A stretch of 56,263 bases of DNA, from the NCBI RefSeq assembly GCF_000427905.1, contig NZ_KE386603.1, positions 1,815 through 58,077 on the forward strand, given 5' to 3'. Shown one piece after another: positions 43,819-51,445 of the stretch. Below the pieces are notes generated by a model, which ran no database searches, was not told the origin of the DNA, and saw only the letters and a program-made list of their open reading frames with translations. The translations under genes and the position numbers were made by a program. Source of the DNA: Thermocrispum agreste DSM 44070. Lineage in GTDB: Bacteria; Actinomycetota; Actinomycetes; Mycobacteriales; Pseudonocardiaceae. Position 1 is the stretch's first letter; every line of letters begins with the position of its first letter.

Positions 43819-43824
43819 TAACGT
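43819..43824 (+). promoter_or_regulatory. -10 box (TAACGT) for a likely leaderless moaB mRNA
   Basis: TAACGT ends exactly seven bases before the ATG at 43832, and no Shine-Dalgarno is present. In actinobacteria this spacing places the transcript start on the ATG. It also supports 43832 over the GTG at 43799. Confidence 0.55.
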
Positions 43825-43831
43825 AACGGCC

Positions 43832-44341
43832 ATGGAACGCAGTGCGGCGCAACGGTTGGGGAGAGCGTTGGTCGTCGTCGTCGACGATCGAGTCGCCAAC
43901 GGCGAGGTCGAGGACACCACGGGTCCGCTGGTCACCGAGCTGTTGAAGGAGGTCGGCTTCATCGTCGACGGCACGGTCAGCGTCCCCGGCGACACGGTCT
44001 CCATCCGCAATGCCTTGAACACCGCGGTGATCGGCGGGGCGGACCTGGTGATCACGGTCGGTGGCACCGGTGTGTCGCCGCGCGACGTGACGCCGGAGGC
44101 GACCCAGGGCGTGCTCGACCAGACCATCCCGGGCATCGCCGAGGCACTGCGTTCCTCCGGGCTGTCGGCGGGTGCGGTGGATGCCGGCATCTCCCGGGGC
44201 CTGGTCGGTATCTCGGGCAGCACGCTGGTGGTCAACCTGGCGGGCTCCCGGGCTGCGGTGCGTGACGGCATGGCCACGCTGGCCTCGCTCGTGCCGCACG
44301 TCATCTCCGAATTGTCCGGCGCCCTCGAGCCCGAGCCCTGA
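43832..44341 (+). CDS. moaB: MogA/MoaB family molybdopterin biosynthesis protein
   Basis: The product has 169 residues. It has the molybdopterin-binding signature I-T-V-G-G-T-G-V-S-P-R-D-V-T-P-E-A and the S-R-G-L-V-G-I phrase of the MogA/MoaB fold. The family adenylylates molybdopterin for molybdenum insertion. It corresponds in position to mycobacterial moaB2. The start is set by the -10 box seven bases upstream. Confidence 0.85.
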   Translation: MERSAAQRLGRALVVVVDDRVANGEVEDTTGPLVTELLKEVGFIVDGTVSVPGDTVSIRNALNTAVIGGADLVITVGGTGVSPRDVTPEATQGVLDQTIPGIAEALRSSGLSAGAVDAGISRGLVGISGSTLVVNLAGSRAAVRDGMATLASLVPHVISELSGALEPEP

Positions 44342-44420
44342 TCCCGGCTGGAGGTAATGCTGATCTCGGCTGGTGGCAGGCTGCGCTGGGGTAATGCTGC
44401 TCCCGGTCGGCGGCAACGCT
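44338..44420 (+). repeat. Imperfect short direct repeats after moaB
   Basis: CTGATCCCGGCTGG and CTGATCTCGGCTGG are followed by GGTAATGCTG, which recurs 50 bases further on. The period is about 22-25 bp with decay between copies. Nothing coding is seen. Confidence 0.55.
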
Positions 44421-44461
44421 CCCCCGCCGGATCTGTCGGCCGGGCGTGCCATGATGGCACC

Positions 44462-44803
44462 ATGTCCGAGCTCGACCGGGACCACGGCGACACCGGTGGT
44501 GAGCAGCGCGATCCCGCGCGGCCTGCCGCGGATCACCTCGGCAGCGGTTCCGGGGCGGGTCAGTCCGGCATCGCTCCTGCGTCGGATCAGTCCGCCACCG
44601 GTCCTGAGTCGGATCAGTCCGGTACCGGCGCGGCGGAGCCACCCCGCAAGCAGAGCGCTCGGCGGGCGGCCGTCTCCGCTCGGCGGATCCACGAGGTGTT
44701 CGGCGATGTCCTCCCGGAGACCACCTCCGACGAGCGGGATTTCTCGCCGCGGGAGGGTGACCGGGACGAGTGGTATTTGGCCAATCGCCCACCGCACCAC
44801 TGA
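44462..44803 (+). CDS. Small conserved-type hypothetical protein
   Basis: The product has 113 residues. The N-terminal 60 residues are disordered and acidic, with a repeated D-Q-S-x-T-G-x-E-S motif. The C-terminal 50 residues look conserved: S-A-R-R-I-H-E-V-F-G-D-V-L-P-E-T-T-S-D-E-R-D and a closing W-Y-L-A-N-R-P-P. Small proteins with such an ending are common in actinomycetes next to moaB/mscL, but I know of no function. The ATG at 44462 is chosen because sequence upstream of it is repeat-like. The stop codon lies inside a tandem repeat (44781-44848). Confidence 0.65.
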   Translation: MSELDRDHGDTGGEQRDPARPAADHLGSGSGAGQSGIAPASDQSATGPESDQSGTGAAEPPRKQSARRAAVSARRIHEVFGDVLPETTSDERDFSPREGDRDEWYLANRPPHH

Positions 44804-44848
44804 CCAATCGCCCCTGCACCACCAGCCAATCGCCCGCCGCGTCACTGA
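44781..44848 (+). repeat. Three 22-23 bp tandem copies across a stop codon
   Basis: Units at 44781-44803, 44804-44825 and 44826-44848 share the start CCAATCGCCC. The first copy is the 3' end of the gene above including its stop, so the other two are duplicated gene ends in non-coding DNA. Confidence 0.75.
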
Positions 44849-45434
44849 GCTTCGGGCATGGCCACACTGCGGCGTCCATTGCCTCACCGGCATTGGCCCA
44901 GGGGCGCGCCGAGGCCGCTCATTCCCGGGCACGCCGCCTCTCGCAGGTGTTCGCCGAGATTGGCTATGTCCCACGGGGAGGCCTCGGCACTCGCGTTCGT
45001 TCAGAAGCAGGCTGCTTCCCTCAGCAGCTGGCCACTTCGCTCAGTAACCGGCGGTTTCGCTCGGCATCCGGACGCTCTGTTCAGCAATGGAGTCGCTTCG
45101 CTTACGGGTTGGTTGCCTCGCTCAGTAGTTGGTGGTTTCGCTCAGCACCCGGACGCCGGATCGACGAAACGTCGGCCGATCTCCGGAATGTGTCTCGTCG
45201 TGACGTGCGTGCCGGCCGTCGATGGTCGCTGGCGGCCGTCCGCGGCGGCGAAGGACACCCGTGAACCCATCCGGGCGCGGTGAGCCGTTGGCAAGCTCAT
45301 GGAGTTGCCTGCGCGCCGAGCGCCATGCGGGGTCGAGCGCCCAGGTATGCCCTGCCCGTCCAGCGTCACCCTCAGCCGGGGCGCCGCACCACGGCCTCGC
45401 AACAGGCTCGGCGCCCCGGCGTCACCTCGCTCTG
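44849..45434 (+). other. Gene-free interval with degenerate CGCTCAG repeats
   Basis: No credible gene is seen. From about 45008 to 45160 the motif TTCGCTCAG or close variants recurs about seven times with a period near 20-23 bp. The rest has no recognised site. It separates convergent genes (44462 + and mscL -), so terminators are expected, but I see no perfect hairpin. Confidence 0.5.
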
Positions 45435-45836
45435 TCAGTGGTTGGCCTGAGCTTTCAGCAAGTCCCTGATCTCGATCAGCAGTTCGTTGTCGCTCGGCGG
45501 CTCCTCCTGCTGCGGGATGCCGCGGCGTGCCTTGATCCGCGCCTGGATCTTGTTGAACGGCAGCACGACCAGGAAGTACACCACCGCCGCGGTCAGCAGG
45601 AACGTCACCGCACCGTTGATCACTGCGCCGAAGTCCAGCACGGACTTCGGGTTTCCGTCGACCAGCTGAATCGCCAGGCCCACGTTGCTGCTGCCACCGA
45701 AGGAGGCGATCAGCGGGTTGATGATGCTGTTGGTGAAGATCGTCACGAGGTCGACGAACGCGGTTCCCACGACGACCGCGACCGCGAGTTCAACGATGTT
45801 CCCCCGCATGATGAACTCTTTGAACCCCTTGAGCAT
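45435..45836 (-). CDS. mscL: Large-conductance mechanosensitive channel MscL
   Basis: The product has 133 residues. It starts at the ATG at 45836 with AAGGAGGGC eight bases upstream; a longer frame to 45911 has no such site. The N-terminal M-L-K-G-F-K-E-F-I-M-R-G-N-I-V-E-L-A-V, two transmembrane helices (about 15-40 and 68-92) and the charged C-terminal helix bundle are all present. It opens under membrane tension to release solutes after osmotic downshock. Confidence 0.95.
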   Translation of the reverse strand: MLKGFKEFIMRGNIVELAVAVVVGTAFVDLVTIFTNSIINPLIASFGGSSNVGLAIQLVDGNPKSVLDFGAVINGAVTFLLTAAVVYFLVVLPFNKIQARIKARRGIPQQEEPPSDNELLIEIRDLLKAQANH

Positions 45837-45922
45837 GACGTGCCCTCCTTGACTGCTCCTGCGAGCGGCCCTTCCGTCCCGCCTGTCACTCGTTCGTGTG
45901 ATGGATGCCACAGCGACAGGGG

Positions 45923-46603
45923 CTAACGAAGCGTAACGGTCACCGGTCGACTCAGCGACACGGCTGCCACCCGGTTCGCCCTCGCAGTGGGCAATTCCAG
46001 GAGCACCAGGCGCGCATCGTGCTCGCCGGGCCCGGCATCTCCACTTTCGGTCACAGCCACGACGCTCGCGCCGCTGGCGAGCGTGCGGACACCCTCCTCG
46101 GAATCAGTCACCGTGACGACGTCGACGAGGGCACCTGGCCTCAACAACGCCGCGACGGCGCCATCGGCAAGCCGAATCGGCACAGTCGCCGTGTCCCCGG
46201 CGCCGGACGTGGTGCTCTGCACCCGGCTGACGAGCCGCGCGTCGGTCAGTGGTTCTCCGCGCCGGGCAGGGCCGGACAGCATCCTGCCGACGGCGGCTTC
46301 GGGCCTGGTCAGTACGCCGTCAGGAAGTGCGCTGCGCGGCAGCCGCACGACACGCAGGTCGGGAGGCTCGAGCTTGCGCCACGGGGCGACGTCGCGACTT
46401 GTCACGACGGCCGGGGAGCGTGGCTCACCCGCACTGGACGCAGGCCGGACAGCCAGCACCGCTGCCGCTGCCATCAGCAGCACCGCGAGGACGCGACGGA
46501 CGCCGGTGGCCGTCAGGATTCCTCGGCCGATGTGACGGCGGGGCCGAGGACGGCGGGAAAGCCACGGAACAAGGGAGCGAAGCACACGGGCGATGTCAGG
46601 CAT
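45923..46603 (-). CDS. SAF-domain (CpaB/RcpC-like) membrane-anchored protein
   Basis: The product has 226 residues. A basic N-terminus and one transmembrane helix (about 35-55) are followed by a SAF domain (V-V-T-S-R-D-V-A-P-W-R-K-L, then L-V-G-R-M-L-type phrases) and a C-terminal beta domain with P-G-A-L-V-D-V-V-T-V. CpaB/RcpC proteins act in Flp pilus assembly, but no pilus genes are here. Actinobacteria often keep a lone copy beside mscL and fmdB. The exported portion and function are inferred. Confidence 0.75.
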   Translation of the reverse strand: MPDIARVLRSLVPWLSRRPRPRRHIGRGILTATGVRRVLAVLLMAAAAVLAVRPASSAGEPRSPAVVTSRDVAPWRKLEPPDLRVVRLPRSALPDGVLTRPEAAVGRMLSGPARRGEPLTDARLVSRVQSTTSGAGDTATVPIRLADGAVAALLRPGALVDVVTVTDSEEGVRTLASGASVVAVTESGDAGPGEHDARLVLLELPTARANRVAAVSLSRPVTVTLR

Positions 46604-46610
46604 GCCTCGA

Positions 46611-46616
46611 ACGCTA
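46611..46616 (-). promoter_or_regulatory. -10 box (TAGCGT) for a likely leaderless SAF mRNA
   Basis: On the minus strand TAGCGT is followed by seven bases and the ATG at 46603. No Shine-Dalgarno is seen. Confidence 0.5.
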
Positions 46617-46798
46617 CGGTTCGCAGCGTGCGCCTCCCACCTGCCGCAACGCCGCCTGTGGACAACTCGGCCCTTGTGGACAACTTGCCGCTCCGGGCAC
46701 GTGGGCAGGCGAAATCGTCGGACTCGCGTGCGATGGTCAGGATGTCTCGGCGGATCCGACGACGGTGATCACGAATGGCCGGGTGGATCCGAGCGCGC

Positions 46799-47080
46799 TC
46801 AGGACGCCTTGGCGGTCGCGCTCGAGCTGGACGAGGAGCTGGACGACGAACTCGACTTGTCGCCGGAACCGTTGGAGCTGGACGAGCCGTTCGAGCTGGA
46901 CGCAGCGCGGGAGTCGGTGCGGTAGAAGCCGCTGCCCTTGAAGATCACGCCGACCGAGCCGAACAGTTTGCGCAGCGGACCGGAACACTCCGGGCACTCG
47001 GTCAAGCTCGCGTCGCTGAACGACTGGACCGCCTCGAACCGGTGGTCACATTCCTTGCAGGCGTACTGATAGGTGGGCAC
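46799..47080 (-). CDS. ruc: FmdB-type zinc ribbon protein, Ruc-like chaperone
   Basis: The product has 93 residues. Residues 1-45 form a zinc ribbon with two CxxC pairs (C-K-E-C and C-P-E-C) after the family start P-T-Y-Q-Y-A-C. Residues 60-93 are disordered, with a long serine run. In M. tuberculosis the orthologue Rv0991c (Ruc) is a redox-regulated chaperone with a disordered tail, induced by heat through HrcA. The GTG at 47080 is preceded by GAGGAG and fits the family start. The CIRCE site upstream supports the same control here. Confidence 0.85.
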   Translation of the reverse strand: MPTYQYACKECDHRFEAVQSFSDASLTECPECSGPLRKLFGSVGVIFKGSGFYRTDSRAASSSNGSSSSNGSGDKSSSSSSSSSSSSATAKAS

Positions 47081-47104
47081 CGAAGACTCCTCATCGGCAG
47101 AGTT

Positions 47105-47131
47105 CTGGCACTCGAGCGGCTCGAGTGCCAA
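47105..47131 (-). promoter_or_regulatory. CIRCE operator (HrcA site) upstream of ruc
   Basis: The plus strand reads CTGGCACTC, nine bases, then GAGTGCCAA. The consensus is TTAGCACTC-N9-GAGTGCTAA; 15 of 18 arm positions match. It lies 25 bases before the ruc start. HrcA would repress transcription until heat shock. Confidence 0.85.
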
Positions 47132-47764
47132 TCCCATTGTGCGGCATGCGTTTTCCGGCTGGCAAACAGGTCTAGCTCACACGCAGTCGAGCAGGGGCAC
47201 CGGTGCCCATGCCTGCGTCGGCACAGGGGCCACGTCGGGCTCCGCCGGCTGCCGGGCAGAAGCCGTGGCAGACGGCAGGTCGACATCGACGCCGAGGCCT
47301 GGGCTGGGAGAGGGCCGATGTCGGCGCAGACGCGCATGATCAGCGGATCACGGTGTCCTCAACGGGATCGGCGCGAAGGCCGCAGTCATCGGTGAGTCTC
47401 GGAGCCGCGGGCGGCGGTGTCTGCCGGGGACTTTGTGTCCGGCGCATGGGCCCGTCACTGCGGGCGCGGGAGCTGTCCACCGCAGTCTCCTGTCCGGACT
47501 GCTCGGCGCCGAGACCCGATGTCAACGGTGGGTCGCTGGACCCCGACCGTGCCGACGTCGCGGATGTCCGACAGCACCCCCCAGCCGCTGTCGGTCGCGG
47601 TCTGCTGTCTGGACTGGGTACTCGGCGCGAGATGCGACCTCAACACTGGTTTGCCGAGTTGTCGGCCGCGGTGCTCGCGCAGGACTTGGCAACGGCGCAC
47701 GGTGCCAGCCGATCACTGCCGCCACGATCGGCGAGGACGACGAGCCCGACCAGTCGTACCAGTC
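47132..47764. other. Gene-free interval between ruc and the cyclo-ligase
   Basis: No gene is supported on either strand. A degenerate direct repeat (core GTCxGGACTG followed by CTCGGCGC and GAxxxGA) occurs near 47491-47525 and again near 47607-47645. The ruc promoter must lie at the left edge near the CIRCE site. The rest is unexplained. Confidence 0.45.
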
Positions 47765-48385
47765 TCACAGCCGTCGATAGCCCGCACGCGGCGTAAGCAC
47801 CGATGTCAACCGTGCGTCGTGCGGCTCGTCAGGCAGATACGGCACGAACTCGTCGTCCCGCACCACCCCGACCAAATCCGCGTCGGGGTCCACCAGCGGC
47901 AGGCTCCGGTCGTAGTACCCGGCTCCACGCCCGAGGCGGACGCCACGGCTGTCCACGGCCAGCGCGGGCACGAAGATCACCCCCGCCTCGGCGATCGTCT
48001 CCGGCGGCAACCGGTCGCCGGCAGGTTCCAGCAACCCGGGCAGCGGACCCTCCGCCAGGCTGTCGTGCCCCTCGTACACCGTCCACAACAAGGGGGCACG
48101 CTTCTTCGGCACCACTGGCAGCAGCACCCGTACACCGAGATCGCGCAGCCCGTCGACCAGATCGAGCGAGCCCGGTTCGGTGTCGAACGGCACGTAACAG
48201 GCCACCGTGCCCGTGCCGTGCCCCGCCGCGACGTCGACGACGGCCGTGGCCAGTTGCTCGGCCTCGCGTTGGTGTTCCTCGGCCGACAGGGCTTTCCGTG
48301 CGGAGAGCACATGAGCGCGCCAGTCGTCCTTGCCCCACGCGCGCTGCGCGCCACGGGCCGGTTCGTTCCCGGACACGATCACCAC
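47765..48385 (-). CDS. 5-formyltetrahydrofolate cyclo-ligase
   Basis: The product has 206 residues. It has the family motif G-V-R-L-G-R-G-A-G-Y-Y-D-R-S-L near residue 150 and the N-terminal K-x-x-x-R-A-x-V-L-S-A-R-K pattern. It uses ATP to convert 5-formyltetrahydrofolate to 5,10-methenyltetrahydrofolate, a folate salvage step. Two in-frame GTG codons (48385 and 48382) follow a minus-strand TAACGT by three and six bases, so the mRNA may be leaderless from the second. It is transcribed divergently from galU from overlapping promoter elements. Confidence 0.9.
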   Translation of the reverse strand: MVIVSGNEPARGAQRAWGKDDWRAHVLSARKALSAEEHQREAEQLATAVVDVAAGHGTGTVACYVPFDTEPGSLDLVDGLRDLGVRVLLPVVPKKRAPLLWTVYEGHDSLAEGPLPGLLEPAGDRLPPETIAEAGVIFVPALAVDSRGVRLGRGAGYYDRSLPLVDPDADLVGVVRDDEFVPYLPDEPHDARLTSVLTPRAGYRRL

Positions 48386-48388
48386 CTC

Positions 48389-48398
48389 ACGTTAGGCT
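48389..48398. promoter_or_regulatory. Overlapping divergent -10 boxes between cyclo-ligase and galU
   Basis: The plus-strand hexamer TAGGCT (48393-48398) lies seven bases before the ATG at 48406. The minus-strand hexamer TAACGT (48394-48389) lies three and six bases before the two cyclo-ligase GTG codons. They share two base pairs. Only about 14 bp separate the first start codons of the two genes. Confidence 0.5.
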
Positions 48399-48405
48399 CA
48401 TGACC

Positions 48406-49305
48406 ATGACGGCCAGCGCTGAGCACCAGACGTTCACCACCGCCATCGTGCCCGCAGCCGGCCTGGGCACACGCTTCCTCCCCACGACCAAATCGGTCCC
48501 CAAAGAGCTGCTGCCGGTCGTGGACACCCCGGCGATCGAGCTGGTCGCCGACGAAGCCAGGCAAGCAGGTGCCGAGCGTCTGGTCATCGTCACCTCCCCG
48601 GCGAAACAGTCCATCGCCGCCTACTTCCGGCCCGCACCGGAATTGGAACGGTCACTGGAGGAGAAAGGCAAGACCGGCCAACTGGCCAAGATCCGCCGGG
48701 CCCCGGAACTGCTCGAGGTCGAAGTCGCCATCCAGGAACAGGCACTCGGCCTCGGCCACGCGGTGGCGTGCGCCGAGCCGAACCTCGGGCCGGAGGACGA
48801 CGTGGTGGCCGTACTGCTGCCGGACGACCTCGTGCTGCCCCACGGGATCCTGGAGCGGATGGCCAAGGTACGCGCCGAGCACGGCGGCAGCGTCCTGTGT
48901 GCTTTCGACATCCCGAAGGAGGAAATCTCCGCCTACGGAGTCTTCGACGTCAGCGACACCGACGACGCCGACGTCAAGCGGGTCCACGGCATGGTGGAGA
49001 AGCCGCCTGCCGAGCAAGCCCCCTCGACGTTCGCCGCGGCCGGCCGTTACCTGCTCGACCGGGCGATCTTCGACGCGCTGCGCCGGATCGAGCCGGGCGC
49101 CGGGGGCGAGCTCCAGCTCACCGACGCGGTGGCGCTGTTGATCCAGGAAGGGCATCCGGTGCACGTGGTGGTGCACCGCGGTGACCGTCACGACTTGGGC
49201 AACCCCGGCGGCTTCCTGCGTGCCGCGGTCGACTTCGCCCTGCAGGATCCGGACTATGGGCCGGAACTGCGCGCCTGGTTGACGGACAGAATCGCACGAC
49301 CATGA
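48406..49305 (+). CDS. galU: UTP-glucose-1-phosphate uridylyltransferase GalU
   Basis: The product has 299 residues (301 if the ATG at 48400 is used). The nucleotide-binding signature G-L-G-T-R-F-L-P-T-T-K-S-V-P-K-E-L-L-P is near the N-terminus, and V-V-V-H-R-G-D-R-H-D-L-G-N-P-G-G lies near the end. It makes UDP-glucose for cell-envelope polysaccharides. The second ATG sits exactly seven bases after TAGGCT, so a leaderless start there is favoured. It overlaps the next gene by four bases (ATGA). Confidence 0.93.
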   Translation: MTASAEHQTFTTAIVPAAGLGTRFLPTTKSVPKELLPVVDTPAIELVADEARQAGAERLVIVTSPAKQSIAAYFRPAPELERSLEEKGKTGQLAKIRRAPELLEVEVAIQEQALGLGHAVACAEPNLGPEDDVVAVLLPDDLVLPHGILERMAKVRAEHGGSVLCAFDIPKEEISAYGVFDVSDTDDADVKRVHGMVEKPPAEQAPSTFAAAGRYLLDRAIFDALRRIEPGAGGELQLTDAVALLIQEGHPVHVVVHRGDRHDLGNPGGFLRAAVDFALQDPDYGPELRAWLTDRIARP

Positions 49306-50627
49306 CCACACCCGAGCAGCAGCACGACGACCACGTCGGAGCCGACATCGCGGCGACGGCGGTGTCCGACGCGGTCGAGCAGCCCACACCGGACGACGAC
49401 TACCGGTCGGTGGACGACCAGCTCGCCAGGGTACTGGCCGCCGCGGTCCGGCCACGCCCCGTGCGGGTGGCGATCTCGGAATCACAGGGTCTGCTGTGCG
49501 CGGAGGAAGTGGTCGCCCAGCAGGCGCTCCCCGGCTTCGACCAGGCCGCGGTCGACGGCTACGCGGTGCGCAGCGTCGACGTGCGCGAAGCGACGGAGGA
49601 GAACCCGATCGAGATGCCGGTGGTCGGGGAGATCCACGCCGGCTCGCTCCAGCCGCGCCGCCTCCAGCCCGGACAGGCCGTCCGCGTGGCTGCCGGGGCA
49701 CCCCTGCCGACGCTGGCGGACGCGGTCGTCCCGCTGAAGTACACCAACAACCACCCGGCGCGGGTGCAGATCCACCGAAGCGTGCCGTCCGCGGCCTATC
49801 TGCGGCGGATGGGTGAGGACGTGCAGATCGGCGACGTCGCCGTCCGCAAGGGCGACATCATCGGCGCCGCTCAGGTCGGCCTGCTGGCCGCCGTGGGACG
49901 CTCCAAGGTCCTGGTCTACCCCCGGCCCAGGGTGTCGATCATCTCCGTCGGCGACGAGCTGGTCGACGTCGACCGCACCCCCACGGTGGGCCAGGTCTAC
50001 GACGTGAACTCCTACGCCCTGGCCGCCGCCGCGCGGGACGCAGGCGCGGAGGTCAGCCGGGTCGGCATCGTCTCCACCGAGCCGAGCAGGCTGCGCGAGA
50101 TCGTCGAGGGGCGTCTGCTGATGTCGGAGATCGTGGTCATCGCGGGCGGTGCCGGTGGCAGCGCCGGGGAGGACGTGTGCGCCGCGCTGTCCGACTTCGG
50201 GCACATCGAACAGACCCGCGTGGCCATGCACCCCGGCTCGACCCAGGGATTCGGCAGGCTCGGGCCGGACGCCGTGCCGACGTTCCTGCTGCCCAGCAAC
50301 CCGATGAGCGCGCTGGTGGTCTTCGAGGTGTTCGTGCGCCCGTTGATCAAGGCTGCGCGTGGTTCCCGCTACCCACACCGGCGGGTGGTCACCGCTCGCC
50401 TGTTGTCGCCGGTGACGTCCGTCCAGGGCCGCCGCGGCTACCTGCGCGGGCAACTGCTGCGCGACGAGAGCAACGGCGAGTACCTGGTGCAGCCGCTCGG
50501 CCTGTCGGGCACGAACCTGCTGTCGTCGCTTGCCGAGGCGAATTGCTTGATCACGGTGGGTGAATTGCAGACCGAGATCACCGCGGGCGAAGAAGTGCAG
50601 GTCGCCTTCCTGGCGCAGCGCGGCTAA
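49302..50627 (+). CDS. glp: Gephyrin-like MoeA family protein, probable Glp
   Basis: The product has 441 residues with the MoeA domain order. A-A-V-D-G-Y-A-V-R replaces the usual S-A-M-D-G-Y-A. It keeps G-E-D-V-Q-I-G-D and I-I-S-V-G-D-E-L, but the molybdopterin loop reads G-G-A-G-G-S-A-G-E instead of G-G-V-S-V-G-x-x-D. An acidic N-terminal extension of about 35 residues is present. In Corynebacterium the MoeA-like Glp binds FtsZ and works with the membrane protein GlpR in cell division. The gene next to rimJ and a GlpR/SepX-like gene fits Glp better than a plain molybdenum enzyme. Both functions cannot be separated from sequence alone. Confidence 0.75.
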   Translation: MTTPEQQHDDHVGADIAATAVSDAVEQPTPDDDYRSVDDQLARVLAAAVRPRPVRVAISESQGLLCAEEVVAQQALPGFDQAAVDGYAVRSVDVREATEENPIEMPVVGEIHAGSLQPRRLQPGQAVRVAAGAPLPTLADAVVPLKYTNNHPARVQIHRSVPSAAYLRRMGEDVQIGDVAVRKGDIIGAAQVGLLAAVGRSKVLVYPRPRVSIISVGDELVDVDRTPTVGQVYDVNSYALAAAARDAGAEVSRVGIVSTEPSRLREIVEGRLLMSEIVVIAGGAGGSAGEDVCAALSDFGHIEQTRVAMHPGSTQGFGRLGPDAVPTFLLPSNPMSALVVFEVFVRPLIKAARGSRYPHRRVVTARLLSPVTSVQGRRGYLRGQLLRDESNGEYLVQPLGLSGTNLLSSLAEANCLITVGELQTEITAGEEVQVAFLAQRG

Positions 50628-50630
50628 CGT
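50625..50630 (+). promoter_or_regulatory. -10 box (TAACGT) for a likely leaderless rimJ mRNA
   Basis: TAACGT overlaps the stop of the upstream gene and is followed by seven bases and the ATG at 50638. There is no Shine-Dalgarno, which favours this start over the frame beginning at 50560. Confidence 0.5.
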
Positions 50631-50637
50631 GCGGCTC

Positions 50638-51315
50638 ATGTCTCGGCCGCAGCAGCTCACCGGCGTGGTCGCGCAGCCGGAAGGGAAGCACCCCGGCTGG
50701 CCGGCGCAGCTCGGGCCGCTGCGGGTGCGCGCCGGGGTCGTCGCGTTACGCCCGGTTCGGCTGCGGGACGGCAGGGCATGGCGGCGGATCCGCCTCCGCG
50801 ACCGTGACTATCTGGAACGCTGGGAGCCCTCGGCGCCCGGCACATGGCCGGAACGGCACAGCGGATTGGCCTGGCATGCGCAGTGGGCCGGACTGCGCAC
50901 GCTGGCCCGGCGCGGCGTCTGTTTGCCCTTCGCGATCACCGTCGACGGGGCCTTCGCCGGGCAGGTGACCATCGGCAACATCGTGCGAGGGGCGTTGCAG
51001 TCGGCATGGATCGGCTACTGGGTGGACTCGGAGCAGGCGTCGCAGGGCGTCGCCACTGCCGCCGTAGCGCTCGCAGTCGACCACGCCTTCGGCGAGGCCG
51101 GTCTGCACCGTCTGGAGGCGACGGTGCGTCCGGACAACGCCGCGAGCCTGCGTGTGCTGGCCAAGCACGGCTTCCGCAAAGAGGGCATGTTCGAGCGGTA
51201 CTTGCACGTCGACGGCGATTGGCGCGACCACCTGTGCTTCGCGCTCACCGCGGAGGAGACGGGTAAGGGTTTGGTCGCCCGCCTGCTGGCGTCCGGCGGC
51301 GCCGAGCGCGCCTGA
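50638..51315 (+). CDS. rimJ: GNAT acetyltransferase of the RimJ/RimL family
   Basis: The product has 225 residues. It shows L-R-P-V-R-L-R-D near the N-terminus, I-G-Y-W-V-D-S-E with the acetyl-CoA loop Q-A-S-Q-G-V-A-T, and R-L-E-A-T-V-R-P-D-N-A-A-S-L-R-V, all standard for N-terminal protein acetyltransferases of ribosomal proteins. It occupies the Rv0995 position. The true substrate is not predictable. Confidence 0.88.
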   Translation: MSRPQQLTGVVAQPEGKHPGWPAQLGPLRVRAGVVALRPVRLRDGRAWRRIRLRDRDYLERWEPSAPGTWPERHSGLAWHAQWAGLRTLARRGVCLPFAITVDGAFAGQVTIGNIVRGALQSAWIGYWVDSEQASQGVATAAVALAVDHAFGEAGLHRLEATVRPDNAASLRVLAKHGFRKEGMFERYLHVDGDWRDHLCFALTAEETGKGLVARLLASGGAERA

Positions 51316-51445
51316 TCCGAAGATCCCACGAGATGCCCCGATCCGGTGACGACTTTCCGTGACCGATTACGGCGAGCCTCCAAGCGATCTGTTACTGGTG
51401 TGACTAGCGTGACGAGAACATGGAGTAGTGCAGCGGGGAGCCGAG

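Noticed and set aside
47803-48405. N-terminal extension of GalU by about 200 residues
   Set aside because: The extra residues are the antisense of the cyclo-ligase gene. GalU family length and the -10 box support a start at 48406.
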